Positions 26,171-37,640 of a stretch of 64,000 bases of DNA are shown here, piece by piece; position 1 is the first letter of the stretch, and each line of letters begins with the position of its first letter. A program made the position numbers and the translations under genes. Source of the DNA: Lutraria lutraria. Lineage: Eukaryota; Mollusca; Bivalvia; Venerida; Mactridae. Under the pieces are notes generated by a model. The model ran no database searches. It was not told the DNA's origin and worked only from the letters and a program-made list of their open reading frames with translations. The stretch covers positions 37,364,366 through 37,428,365 of the forward strand of contig OZ026833.1 in the NCBI GenBank assembly GCA_964023205.1, in the 5' to 3' direction.

Positions 26171-26667
26171 GTTTCAGATATTATCTAAATAATTATATCC
26201 AGTGCTTTCTGCAAATTGCTTCCCCATATACATGAATAACTGAAAAAATATTTGGTTGTATCTATATAAAGGCTACGTTTTTATTCTTTTTTACAGTTAA
26301 AAGGGACATAATTCTTGCTATATTTAGTTCAGAGTTATTTTTTCCTTTTCAAATATGTATATCAATATAAAATATAATAATCTTAAGCAATGTGGGTTGA
26401 GAACTTGGTCATTTTGGACTCCATAATCTCTTGTATACAAAAACATAAAAACATTATATTTCGAAATCAAGGGGAGATAATCAATCGCATACTGTAGGCT
26501 TAATCAGCACCTATATTTCGTCCAACAAGTGACAATCGATGGGGGATATATTAAGCTTTACAATGATATATGTGTCATAAAATCCCGCTAGGGGGGGACC
26601 TAGGGTACAGGTAGCCCATACTCTATCTGGAAACATGCAAAATAATAGTTAACTAATACATATTTAA
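26171..26667. other. No recognisable gene
   Basis: AT-rich. Contains 'aaaatcccgctagggggg' at about 26580, the inverted partner of a word near 22166. Confidence 0.35.
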
Positions 26668-26815
26668 ACGAATGAATGAATGAGTAAGAATAAATACATA
26701 AATAAATGAATTGACAAGTTAATGAAATTAATTAATGTGTGAATGAATAAACGAACGGGCGGATGCACGAACGATCGAACGAAAGAACGAGCGAACGAGT
26801 TTACGGAAGACCGCG
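26668..26815 (+). repeat. Degenerate (GAAT/GAAC)n microsatellite
   Basis: Imperfect tetranucleotide repeat shifting from 'aatgaatgaatgag' through 'aaataaatga' to 'gaacgaaagaacgagcgaac'. Confidence 0.8.
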
Positions 26816-27419
26816 TAATGAAAGAAACAAATTACTTCATGCATTCACAATTACTAAACTAAGCAAAATAATAAAGAAGTCAGACATACCCAATAAACAC
26901 TCCTTGATTGAGAACATGTATCAATAATTATATAAACTGCTTTTAAGAATAAGTAACAATTTTGAGTACACAATCTTAAAACATTAAAACAAACTGAAAA
27001 ATAAAAGTCTTTACAACCAGGATACAGGTATGAAAATGTATAATTAGATTATGGAAATTGCATGTTAAGAATAAACTTACGTAAATTGTACTTAAAAGAA
27101 TATAATGAATTGATTTGTCTTAGATTAAATGGCAGTGTATACCAAACGAGGCTAATATGATATGATCTTTAATATATTTAGTTCTGTTTCCTGGCAATAT
27201 AAGATCATTATGAGGTACTAAAACTGTTGACAAATGAAATCAGTTGTTGCATATATTTCTGAAATCTTTTAAAGAAACATACAAATTAACTGTGGAGATA
27301 TTCACCTTACATATGTATCAAGGAACTAAGTTCACGAGGTTTACAAACAATTGGATTCATACACCTCTGCGAAAGTCCACATCAGTAGACAGCGCATCAA
27401 TACAACAGTAGGAAAATAG
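26816..27419. other. No recognisable feature
   Basis: AT-rich DNA next to the inverted minisatellite. I see no gene. Confidence 0.35.
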
Positions 27420-28312
27420 ATAACAGTTAGCCTCATATAACATCATTATAATCCAACACCAGATAACATCCGCTACAAGTGTACATGTACATCAGATAAC
27501 ATCATCAGTCAACATCAAATAACATCAACTACAGTCAAAATCAAATAACACCAATGACAGACGACGCCAGACAACATCAACTACAGTCAAAATCAAATAA
27601 CACCAATGACAGACGACACCAGACAACATCAACTACAGTCAAAATCAAATAACACCAATGACAGACGACACCAGACAACATCAACTACAGACAACGTAAG
27701 ATAATACCAACTTCAGTCTACGACAGATAACACCAATTACAGACAACGTCAGATAACTTAACCAAACAGTCAACATCAGATAATATCAATTACAGACAAC
27801 ATCAGATAACATATACTATACAGTCAACATCAGATAACATCAACTACAGTCAAAATCAAATAACATCAACTACAGTCAAAATCAAATAACACCAATTACA
27901 GTCAAAATCAAATACCATCAATGACAGATGACACCAGATAACATAACCAAACAGTCAACATAAGATGATAATTTATCAATTACAGACAACATCAGATAAC
28001 ATAACCAAACAGTCAACATCAGATGATATCAATTACAGACAACATCAGATAACATAAACTCTGCAGTCAACATCTGATAACATCAATTACAGTCAAAATC
28101 AAATAACACCAATTACAGTCAAAATCAAATACCATCAATGACAGACGACACCAGATAACATAACCAAACAGTCAACATAAGATGATAATTTATCAATTAC
28201 AGACAACATCAGATGACATAACCAAACAGTCAACATCAGATGATATCAATTACAGACAACATCAGAAAACATAAACTCTGCAGTCAACATCAGATAACAT
28301 CAATTACAGTCA

Positions 28313-28941
28313 GCCCGCCCTGCTGTCTTAGTGGTTAGATCGTTTGTCTGATGAACGATGTCCATGAAAGCTATTGATTGTAATCAGTCCATGAAAATTT
28401 AATCGATTAATCAGAGGCAAAAGTCAGTGATTAATCGATTTAAACTGATTTATTAAGAAATTACCAAAAATGTTAGGATAGCATACATTTAAAATTATTT
28501 ACACCAAATGAATATCACCAAATTAATAAAAAGATAAATATTCAATGATACAAATTTATGTAAATGTTCTAGTAAACATAACATCAAAATATTCTATTAA
28601 ACACACACACACACACTGAACCAGAATTATGCTGTATTTACAGATACAGCTTCTTTAATTACACTTGTCACAAACTTATCAAATCAATAATTTATGTCTT
28701 TAAGGCTGCAGTACTATAGTCAAGAATGACAACTACAGTGTAAGTACAAAATAAAAAATTCGTGGAAGAAATGGGAGCATCGTCATCGTCACGTCAGCGA
28801 CCATTCCTCAATTATTCGTTGAATAAATGATTAATCAGAACATCACTAATGAAAGCTGGTTAGGATAACTGCTAGCCACGATATGACTGAAGTAATGTTG
28901 AAAATGGCGTTAACCCCGATTAAACAAACAAACAAACGAAC
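28313..28941 (+). mobile_element. tRNA-derived SINE (family B) inside the minisatellite, with internal deletion
   Basis: The head 'gtcttagtggttagatcgtt' matches the A-box region of the copy at 56404-56703. The tail 'ctggttaggataactgc...gttgaaaatggcgt' followed by (AAAC)n matches that copy's 3' end. CAATTACAGTCA flanks it at 28301-28312 and 28942-28953. This is a plausible 12-bp target-site duplication, though the word is also part of the array unit. The B-box half is missing, so this copy was deleted internally before or after insertion. It is further split by the MITE at 28372-28848. Confidence 0.8.
28372..28848. mobile_element. hAT-like MITE inserted in the SINE
   Basis: The 477-bp insert is flanked by exact 8-bp repeats ATGAAAGC (28364-28371 and 28849-28856), the duplication length typical of hAT elements. 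Ends are short and imperfect: 'tattgattgtaatcag' on the left and the reverse complement of '...ctgattaatcagaacatcacta'-type sequence on the right. Near the left end a 16-bp hairpin is formed by 'tttaatcgattaatca' and 'tgattaatcgatttaaa'. An (AC)8 run lies at 28601-28616. No coding capacity. Confidence 0.75.
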
Positions 28942-29235
28942 CAATTACAGTCAACATAAGGTAACATCAATTATTATTATACCTCAATTTCATCTTCCAT
29001 AAAAAATACTGTCTGAAAAATACTGTAGTCTGCTACCATAGGTACGGAATGCTTCGCCTCGGTTGATAGTATTTCCTGAAGTTGACATTTTTACTGTCAC
29101 TCTGTCAGACACGTAATATTTATATACAGTCAACGTCAGCTAACATCAACTTAAGGCAACATCGGATAATATCGTCTACAGCCAACATTATATAACAACA
29201 CATACAGTCAACATCAGGTAAAATAATTTACCTTC

Positions 29236-29600
29236 AACATCACTAGACAGTGTATCAATTAAAGTATTGAAAATACATGTACACATGGAAACTGAACTTA
29301 CATATCCTTGCACTGCAACATTGATCGGGCACTAGTTAAACAATGTGTATAGCAGATGAAGAAAGAAGACGTAGTACTTTGGTAGTTTTTAATACAGAAT
29401 AGATGACATAGACCAAAGTTTACAGGAATGTTTTCAGGTATTGTCTATTTACGGTTGGATGACGGACGTAACCTATCATGTTTCATGTGGTTCTCGTATT
29501 GATAAGTTCAGTGCATAATTACGTTCTTATGTACAGTGTCTTGATTTTGTCCTTCTATGTTTTTGACAGGTTGACCACCTGTAAATCAACAAATAACATC
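29236..29600 (-). mobile_element. Flanking block of the inverted minisatellite element
   Basis: Bases 29470-29590 are the reverse complement of 9140-9250. Between this block and the array lie about 230 bases that the first copy lacks, so one of the two copies has an indel there. The shared order (block, then array) in both orientations supports a single mobile unit. Confidence 0.7.
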
Positions 29601-29744
29601 CTCACTTTGTGGTCTGGACAAGAAATATGGAAAAATATATGAAATAATTGTGTTGCATATAAACGGCAACTTCTACTTAAAATAGCTATAAGTACATATG
29701 TGATGGGGTTATATACCTAGGGTATATGTATATACCTATACACT

Positions 29745-30600
29745 AGGGCCACGTTTGTACTACGTCCACCACATATTGACAGAACGTGGCAAGAACCTGA
29801 TTAATGCATCAATCACACCAGAGCACGTCCACATCACGCTCCCAAAATTCCCATCACGTCCTTAAAATTTTGATGGACGTGACGGAGACGGGGTCAAACT
29901 CGAAAAAAATTATGCTCCGTCACGTTTTTAGTATGTTTGCAACAGGTGACCAGTACGTTCCTGTCAGGTTATAAGCAAATTCGGGTATAAATACTGGATT
30001 CATACCTCATTCTTTCATGTCCAGTCAAATATATGTTAACAAATAAATGCAAGTTGTTATTGTACCAGGACAACAAGCCATTTTGGATGCTCAAATTGCC
30101 ATTTTCTAAATACGAAATAGAAGAAAAAGGAACATGAAGCAACCTAGATTATGTTGTATAAGTACATGGCTATCAGCAGAAAGAAGACTTCTGTTCGGTC
30201 ATCATGACCAGTTAAAATAAATGGACACATTTTACAGTATACATACGGAGCTAGTAAATGCAATGAGGACGTTATTAGGAACCTAGGGAGAGCGCAGTCC
30301 AGTCTGCATGGACGTAGTGAGCACGTAATTGGGACTTAGTGTAAACGCAATAAACCTGGTGACAACGGGAAGCTGCATGTGTAATGAACTTACTGGGAAC
30401 GTGATAGACGCAGTGAGGACCTGACAAAGACGTTGTAAGGACGTAGTGAGAACCTGTGTGCATATTTTTTTTCGAGTTTGACCCCGTCCCAGTCACGTCC
30501 ATCAAAATTTTCAGGACGTGATGGGAACTTTGCGAGCGCGGTGCGTGCGTGATCTGGTGTGATGGGAGCAATAAGTACGTATATAAGAGCATTGTCAGTG
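29745..30600. mobile_element. Foldback element with ~108-bp inverted arms
   Basis: The left arm (about 29809-29914) and right arm (about 30460-30568) are inverted copies sharing 'atcacaccaga', 'cccatcacgtcct', 'aaaattttgatggacgtgac', 'gacggggtcaaactcgaaaa' and 'atgc'. The ~545-bp spacer includes, at about 30260-30455, a loose repeat of 'gacgtagtgagaac'-type words. This is typical of noncoding foldback elements. A 114-codon minus-strand frame across the right half is repeat-derived and not a gene. Confidence 0.8.
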
Positions 30601-32194
30601 AATTGTTGAAGTGTGTCAACTTACCAACTTATTACTAATAGCGATATAGATCCTAAATTTGATTATAAAAACATAGCAAAGATAAAATATATATGTATTT
30701 GCTTCTGATAATTCTAAACTATTCCTTATATAAATATTTAGTTATAATGTCAGCACTGTAGAACGTCGTACTTCAAAAATAAAATAAAAAGTTTCAAATG
30801 AGAAACTTACCAACTTCGTACAATATAATATGGGCCAACTATAAAACATATCTCGCCGTCTCAAAACGATCTACTTAGTTAAACTAAAGCTGAAAAATAA
30901 TTGGGTCCAGGAACGTTTACCAGTATTTCACACTCATTAAAAATATCTGAATGAACGATTTTTAATTGGAAATATTAATATTCTATTAAGTTAATATAAA
31001 GTACATACACTTCAACATATTCTATGGACGTTACAAACATTTGATAGTTATAGTAACAATCATTAGTCACTGGACTCCACACATAAATTCATATTATATT
31101 TGAAACTATATTTCAGCTGAAATATACATAATATGAAAAGGAACAAAGTCTGAATATGTGTATACTGTTCACCGATTTGTACACAATTTACCGACATTCC
31201 ACTTATCTCTATTGTCCAATATTGATACTGAGCAATAGAAAATTATCTGTGCGCAAGACTTCAGTCAAACCATCAATTAAAGGCCACATTTGGACAAAAT
31301 CAATCCACTTGTCTAGATGTTTACATTGCATGGATGTTGTATGTATGAATGTTTATGTCTTGTTTTGACAATTACACGTGGTTAAAGCAAACTTTATTGA
31401 CAGGTGGTCCTTATACGAGATCTTTTTGTTCTAAATGATTAATGACGGTATAGAACTTGGAAAATCCTTTAATCACAGGATGGCCTTTATTCGCGATGGC
31501 GACTGACACAGGTTTGTCTCTATATAGAAAAAAGCGAGGTTAAAGTATTAAAAGCATAAAATTATATAATTATGTGACATTTTAGAGAAGTTGTACAATA
31601 TTTCAGTACATACTTAATACAATCCATGGCGTTAGTTAAAATCTAACAACGGTATCACATAATTTATGTATTGTGTATTAAGACATGTGAATAAGAAAAT
31701 TGACCACAATGAAATAGGACACTGCAAAGTAATAAAGAATCACTATTGACGACATGCACAGTATTATGCATGTAATAGCAAATATATATAGGACAATAAT
31801 CACTATTGATTGGTTTAGGTCAATCTCAATTAATATAATTTATTCATGAAAGAATAATCAAAAATCTAATTAATATAGAATACAAGTTCTGAAATATGTT
31901 TTTCTTTCTGATTACATGTACACGAAAGTCTTCCTTCATTCTTATTACAGGACGTGACTCATTATTGCATTGGTGTTCTCGTATTAGGTGACTGTAGAAT
32001 TATGATCTGTTACTTCAGTTCAAATTGTTTTAGTATGTCAAAATCACTACTGTACCGGATACCGTATTGTGCATTCTTACATTTCTTAAAAATGATACTG
32101 TTGATATGCCCCATTTTCTTAAAACATAGATGATACCAAACAGTGGAAAAAGTCAGTGAAATACGAGTTGTTCTTACATGTACATGCAGACCAT
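30601..32194. other. No recognisable feature
   Basis: AT-rich DNA. I see no frame above 70 codons with coding character, no repeat and no RNA gene. Confidence 0.35.
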
Positions 32195-32448
32195 GAGACC
32201 CGCCTCCGTGGTCGAATGGTCATTGTCGCTAACTTCAAATCACTGTAAACTCTCACAGATAGAGGGTCGTGGGTTAGAGCCCCGCTACCGACCATGATTC
32301 TTTATATGGGAAAGTCGACAGTTGCTTACGGAGGATGGGAGTCTCGTACTGGTTATCCTCAGGAACGATGCTTAGGTGAACTGTACCCCTCATATAAACT
32401 CTCACTGTTGAAAAGGGGCGTAAAACCCGATATAAACAAACAAACAAA
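32195..32448 (+). mobile_element. tRNA-derived SINE (family A)
   Basis: Head 'gacccgcctccgtggtcgaa' and B-box variant 'gggttagagcccc' (C to A at the invariant TTCGA). Tail is 'aaaaggggcgtaaaacccga' then (AAAC)n. The body is contiguous with the copies at 8250 and 55259, but about 90 bases shorter than the 8250 copy after the head. The frames on both strands across it are SINE-derived. Confidence 0.88.
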
Positions 32449-32479
32449 GCAGATTGTGACTGTAAATGACTTAAATTTA

Positions 32480-32600
32480 TGTGCTGAATAATTAAGGAAT
32501 ATATCGCGGTACATGGATGTACGTCATATCGCGGTATGTATCGGCCCGGTGCTGTTTCGCAATATACCGATATACCGGCATAACGTTGGACCACTACTTA
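32480..32600. mobile_element. Possible hAT-type MITE fragment
   Basis: Words 'atatatcgcggtac', 'catatcgcggtatg' and 'aatataccgatataccgg' form a self-complementary AT/CG pattern like that of some short hAT MITEs. No complete ends were found. Confidence 0.3.
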
Positions 32601-34310
32601 TTTCACAAGCAATATATACATGACGACATGATGGCGTCACATTTGCCTTCGTTCCCATACATCGCTTTTTTTACATGTACACGATTTTTAATGCATTAAA
32701 TTAAATAAATATTATATAAATTAATCTACTGATCAAAGTAATGCCCTGTATAATTATTCGAAAGTTTATGTTTCTCAGAAAAGCCCGAAACATCCAGTAA
32801 ATGGATGAAAAATATCAGTAAACACCAAAGTCAATCTGGTCAAGAATATGCAAGTAAAACTGGATGATTTCTGACTCTTCTAGATGGAAAAATACTTGTA
32901 AATATTATTTTCCCACTACTTATGGTGCTATATCACAATTCTGTCAAGCATTTTCTTAAGTGCCCTTTATATTGGTAAGAAAACAGTCCGTCAAACATTC
33001 ACAAAAATCATCACTCGCTGACATAACAAGAAAAATTATATCGAAATGTTATAGGTAGACGAATTACAAGAAACACTGGTCAAGTTAGGTTTTTGTATGA
33101 AGCTGCTTTTTTCATAAAGGATATTGACAGTATATCTATTCAATCCTCCATTATGGAGAGTATATCATAATTATTTACATGTTATAAATAATACACTTAT
33201 ATTGACAATCATGAGTTTTTGACAAATGAATAAATTCATGTATATATTTCACAAGCACATGGCAATACCATGGCATACCATACATCATTTAAATAAAATA
33301 TAACCTAAATACTGCCAAATTCACCATAATCCGCTATGATTCAACCACAAAGAATTTACTTGAAATAGTATTTCCGATATTATGCCACAACAACTTATCT
33401 AGAGCAATGCATACATGACTTACTTACCTTTCAGCTATTAACAAAAGGAGTAGACGAACACATTCAATCAAACATGACAGATTACGCGACGAATAACCAG
33501 TCCAATGACTGACCAATCAAAATGTCCGACATCACCATTAGCCAATCAAATGGCCAGGATTACCCAAACTAGTAATAGACACTGTACTATATACCGGCAA
33601 ACAACTAGAACAATACCCATCCATGACTAAAATTCGTCTAGAAAATCAAAATCATTGATGATGCAACAGCATAAAGAACATTTTCTCGCAGTGAAATATC
33701 ATTGTTGCCCAAGGTCATTACAAAGTAGATGCTCCTTTTGCTTATTAATTGGTTTAAAGGTATTGGACCCGCCAAACTAGTGCTGTACTCGGATAGTTGT
33801 ACTGGCAAATTTTTTGCTGCACTGTGTATATACAGTATTGCTAATCTTCCTGTTGATTGCATCACTCATAATTAATAGTATTTTGAGAGTGGCCATTCGC
33901 AGATGGAGAGTGGCTCGGTCCACCCAGCAATTGAACGGTTCACTAGAAGTAATGACGTGATGGTGCCGTTCGACTGGATTATTGCATTAAAATGTAATAA
34001 AATATCACAATCGCACTACTCCCGTAGATTTAACATGAACTGTAACAGTTTAACGTATTGTCTCTGATTGAGCCATTGTAAAGTGGAATAAAATCCATTC
34101 ATTTCAGTAAAGGATGAGTGATTTAAGTAAAATATACTTCAGTTATGAGTAACTGTATAATGCTGAGTGACAGTCACTTGACTTCAGAGAAAGCTCCAGA
34201 TTAAAAATATTCAAGGTTATGAGTTTGGTTTACTGTATTCAGTGTTATTTCCTGACGAAAAATATAAAGGCTTTTTAAAATTGTGTGAGACTGACACCAT
34301 ACTACAAAGT
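32601..34310. other. No recognisable feature
   Basis: I see no gene. Bases near 33620 share 'tcgtctagaaaat' with bases near 14265, a possible trace of another dispersed repeat. Confidence 0.35.
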
Positions 34311-34319
34311 ACACCATTC

Positions 34320-34650
34320 CTTTCACAAACAACTTAAACATGGCTGTGCTCCATTTTTCACTAGTGTTGATGTTCCATCACTATGAATGTGCAAGATAGG
34401 CTGTCTCCTTTCCAGTACTTGCATCCGTTGCAGTATACTGTCCACACCGGTGCGATAGACAGCACATGAAAACTCTCCCGAGCTCTGCAGATGGTCCAGA
34501 CATGTACCACAGATCATGATCTTGGTCTTCCCAGTGGACACTCTGAGTCACTTCCTCTCCATTGCCTCCTTCCAGGTCAACAGCCTAGTGACACATTCTT
34601 CCATGGAGCCTGCGATGATGACAAGGTCATCGACATAAACTGATCATGAA
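34320..34650 (-). pseudogene. LINE reverse-transcriptase remnant of a second family
   Basis: On the minus strand, starting near 34645, a VYVDDLVII segment (YxDD catalytic motif) is followed by a helix-rich stretch. An in-frame stop replaces an expected residue near 34545. An open part then follows (34323-34541) beginning with STGKTKIMICG, a common RT thumb-like motif. After that comes CAVYRTGV, where the frame must shift by one base to read CNGCKYW, a Cys-rich segment. This order (YxDD, GKTK, Cys-rich end) is characteristic of some LINE families and unlike the 16836/23025 family. It is short, with at least one stop and one shift. Confidence 0.75.
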
Positions 34651-34659
34651 AAAGTTCTA

Positions 34660-35835
34660 AGTTGGTTTCGATATCACTACAGACAAGCCCTTTGCTTAGA
34701 TGTCTGCAAGTGCCTCTGAGGTATACCAAAAGGAGTCAAGCCTGACGCGTTTCAGAATTGGATACGTAAACTGAAGTTATGTATTTCTAACCACGGGAAA
34801 TACTTTGAGGGAGTTATTTAAAACATAATAGTCATTTTTTTTTAAATATTACACAATTCATATTGATCATACCAATTATAATTAAGTCCATTGAAATATT
34901 TAACAGTTTGTTATCATATACATTTGTATACATGCAACTTGTATCAGCTGTTAGTGTATGTTCACTTCTAATATCTGAATATTGTATACATATTTAGGTT
35001 ACTTAATGCCAGTTCCCCGTTAATACGTCAGTTCTCGAGTTGAACATGCACTCATGGTTAAAAACTTGGTTTTGTGTTCCTGACTCTTTTGTTTGTAATA
35101 AAATTGACATTAATATAATTATCATGTAATGACGTATCTGCTGCCGTAACTAAGTATGTATTTTAAATGACTTACGAAGTTTTACTTTGAGTAAGAATCG
35201 ATTGCTTTGTGTAAGGAAAGGTCGTAAGTTGCAGATACGACCTTTTGTATTTTGTTATTGTATGAAAAATGGTCAAAAGTAAAAAGTCATAAGTAAAATG
35301 TTAATATTATTCTAATATGATAACAAAAGCATTACTCAGGTCATTATCATGTTGAATTGATACTTTTTGATCATTTAAAGACATTAACTCCATTATTAGC
35401 TATATGGTTCAAGAAATGAAAAAAGAAAGAATTTGTTTTTTTTCGATTTCCCAAAACTGCAGTTTTTTACTTACGACCTTTTAATTCTATGGCGTCGAAA
35501 TGTGTTTAGGCCAGTTAGAAATCTCAAGTTTATAAAATATTGCTAGAAAATGCCTGGATCCCCCTAGCAGGCCTGTTAATCTAGCTTTTGGGCCTGATGG
35601 CAACAAACTTATTGAGAACCCTGACATGAATGTGTATTTTGGTATACATGTATATACATAATGAACATCTTGTGTCGCACATTGAGAAACATTTCTTGTG
35701 TACATAATGTTGATTGCTAACTATGGATTTAGAGTTGTCAATTCAAATGCATACAAGTGATGTTCTGTTGATAGTAGCATGTAGCTAAGTGATGTTCATG
35801 CCAAATAGATTTCCATGTTTGAACTTATTTTGCAG
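34660..35835. other. Unannotated DNA; possible upstream exon trace
   Basis: Mostly featureless. Bases about 35540-35630 read open on the plus strand with a compositionally protein-like stretch (around PVNLAFGPDGNKL), just upstream of the exonuclease relic. It could be an earlier exon of that relic, but nothing proves it. A 10-bp hairpin (AAAGGTCGTA / TACGACCTTT) is at about 35216-35244. Confidence 0.3.
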
Positions 35836-37211
35836 AAATTGGGCACCTGCCAGATGCTGATATCAGTAAAATACCTGACCCAGTGCCTCATGGTGATTTC
35901 AAGCCCATAAAGCTTGAAGATATTCTATCAACTGTGATTTGCTTTGATTTAGAAACAACTGATCTAAGTAAGATAATTATTTGTTTACATATCTATTATT
36001 TTGGTTGAAGATATTTATAATTTCCCTTCAAAGGCCATTCATAAGACCTGCAGCAGATGGCCAGCTTTTACTGTGGAGATATGTTTTGCTTTCTGACTGA
36101 AACAGTATTTGATATGTCGATCTTCCTCATATTTGGTCATGATATGTTTATACATACAGACAAAATGTGTTTTTTTCCTAGTAATAACACCAGTCATATC
36201 AGCCAAACTACTTGTAGTCATGACTCAAACTAAATCTAAGTGATCAAGAAGTCTTCACTGAACTCAATCAAAAATTATTTTATATAATTAATACTTAGTA
36301 AGATTTTTAGTCAAAATGTCCTGTCACTCTGTAGTTCTGTTCTTTGATGTATAGCATATTTGTTACAGAAGCATTTGTGACCCTGGAATTATATGTTACT
36401 GTGATTTACAAGCTGACCAGTACAAAAGTATTGTTGTATAAAAACTTGAAATACAGAACTCCTTTTTTGTAATTTCAGTTCGTGGAGGACATATGCCACA
36501 GATTACTCAAATTACCGCATGTGATAATTCTGGGAAAATGTTAAATCTCAGTATGTTAAACCAACTGAACGTATCCCCCAGTCAGCTTCACAAATTACAG
36601 GAGTAACTTATTCAGACAATCAAATGAAAGTGAATGGAGATTATGTTCCATCAGTATCAGTTACTGAAGCATTAGAATTATTTTGTTCATGGATTGAAAC
36701 ATTTAACAATGTATTTCTTGTTGCACATAATGGTTGTCTTTTGACTTCCCAGTGTAAATTTACTGGAACGACTTTACGTATGTGATCTATGATGTGTTGA
36801 TTCTTTACCATTTTTTAGGAAAATGTACCCAAATCAGACCTTTCAAGCAAGAAGATCTAATCTGAGAAATCCTTCAGTGTCCATATGGTGCGCATTATTA
36901 TAATAATGCAAGTGAAAATGTGATTGCTTTGTCTAAGTTATTACAAAATGTGCCTGATTTACTTAAAGGTTACCTTTTAGTTTTACCCCAAAAGCTATTC
37001 CTAATGGTCTTTTATTTAACAAAGAAAAGAATATATGCAGTCTATATGACATTGTGTCTTAGTTGCAAATGATATCTGTAAAACTGCTACTGCAGAGAAT
37101 ATTGCTGGGTCAGGCTTAAACTTAAATGATCTTATGCTTATTTTTAAGTGTGAAGGAGAAGATGGTTTGCGGAATGGGCAAAATTGCAGATGTAATGCTT
37201 GTAACAAATGA
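35836..37211 (+). pseudogene. Two-exon pseudogene with DEDDh 3'-5' exonuclease signature
   Basis: Exon 1 (35836-35967) follows an acceptor 'cttattttgcag' and ends at donor GTAAGA. Exon 2 starts at 36479 after 'tttttgtaatttcag'. Joining them keeps one frame and yields FDLETTDLIRGGHMPQITQI. FDLETT is the first metal-binding motif (Asp, Glu) of DEDD exonucleases, and the ITQI segment follows as in that fold. Further on, at about 36720-36745, AHNG plus a shifted frame restores the second motif (HNG..FD). Later segments rich in coding character occur at 36800-36960 and 37060-37211, the last ending in a CRCNACNK tail and a TGA stop at 37209-37211. At least three frameshifts (near 36540, 36742, 36790) and other lesions kill it. 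The closest family I can name is the TREX/PML-like exonuclease group; that assignment is from memory. Retention of an intron argues against a processed copy. Confidence 0.72.
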
Positions 37212-37640
37212 TATATATAATTTGCTATACTGAGTACAGAGGTTGCACAACACGAATATATGTATTAATATTTTGTAAACTTAACTATATGTAATGTATG
37301 ATGTATTTTACTGTGCCTTCTTTTCATTGTCAATAATTGTATATTATGCCTTATGTGCATAATCAAAGAATTGTTCATATCTTAATTATATATCTCATAA
37401 GTTTATTATTATTATTATTTACTTTTTATTTTGTTAATAGATGTTTTTAAATGTGCTTTATTTCTTGTCTGTATATTCTTAAACATGCATTTGTTTTTTA
37501 CAGCTCTTATATATTTTGTTATTGTTGTTTACTCTAGTTATAGTATAGTCGGCTCAAAAGCTCTTGGATGGCTTATGTTATACTGTTATTGTCTTACCGA
37601 CTTTAAATAAATCTTATCTTATCTTAGATACTAGTAAGTT
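37212..37640 (+). mobile_element. Possible LINE 3' end with (CTTAT)n tail
   Basis: Bases 37593-37626 read 'accgactttaaataaat' then 'cttatcttatctta'. An AATAAA followed by a short pentanucleotide repeat is typical of CR1-type LINE 3' ends in molluscs. No coding part is attached, so it could also be a 3' end of the preceding relic. Confidence 0.4.

Larger units (their letters stand above)
27420..29235 (-). repeat. 26-bp minisatellite in reverse orientation, interrupted
   Basis: On the plus strand the unit reads 'aacatcaactacagtcaaca' plus 'tcagat', the reverse complement of the 9285-12990 unit. The array spans 27420-28312 and 28942-28975, with a more degenerate stretch at about 29120-29235. 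It is split by a SINE at 28313-28941. A longer block containing 'tcaattacagacaacatcag' and 'cataaccaaacagtcaaca' recurs near 27960-28080 and 28150-28270. Confidence 0.92.

Noticed and set aside
27420..29235. CRISPR-like appearance of short repeats with variable parts
   Set aside because: It is a diverged 26-bp minisatellite; the variable parts are mutated units, not spacers.
30275..30619. 114-codon minus-strand frame
   Set aside because: It covers the right arm and repeat-rich spacer of the foldback element.
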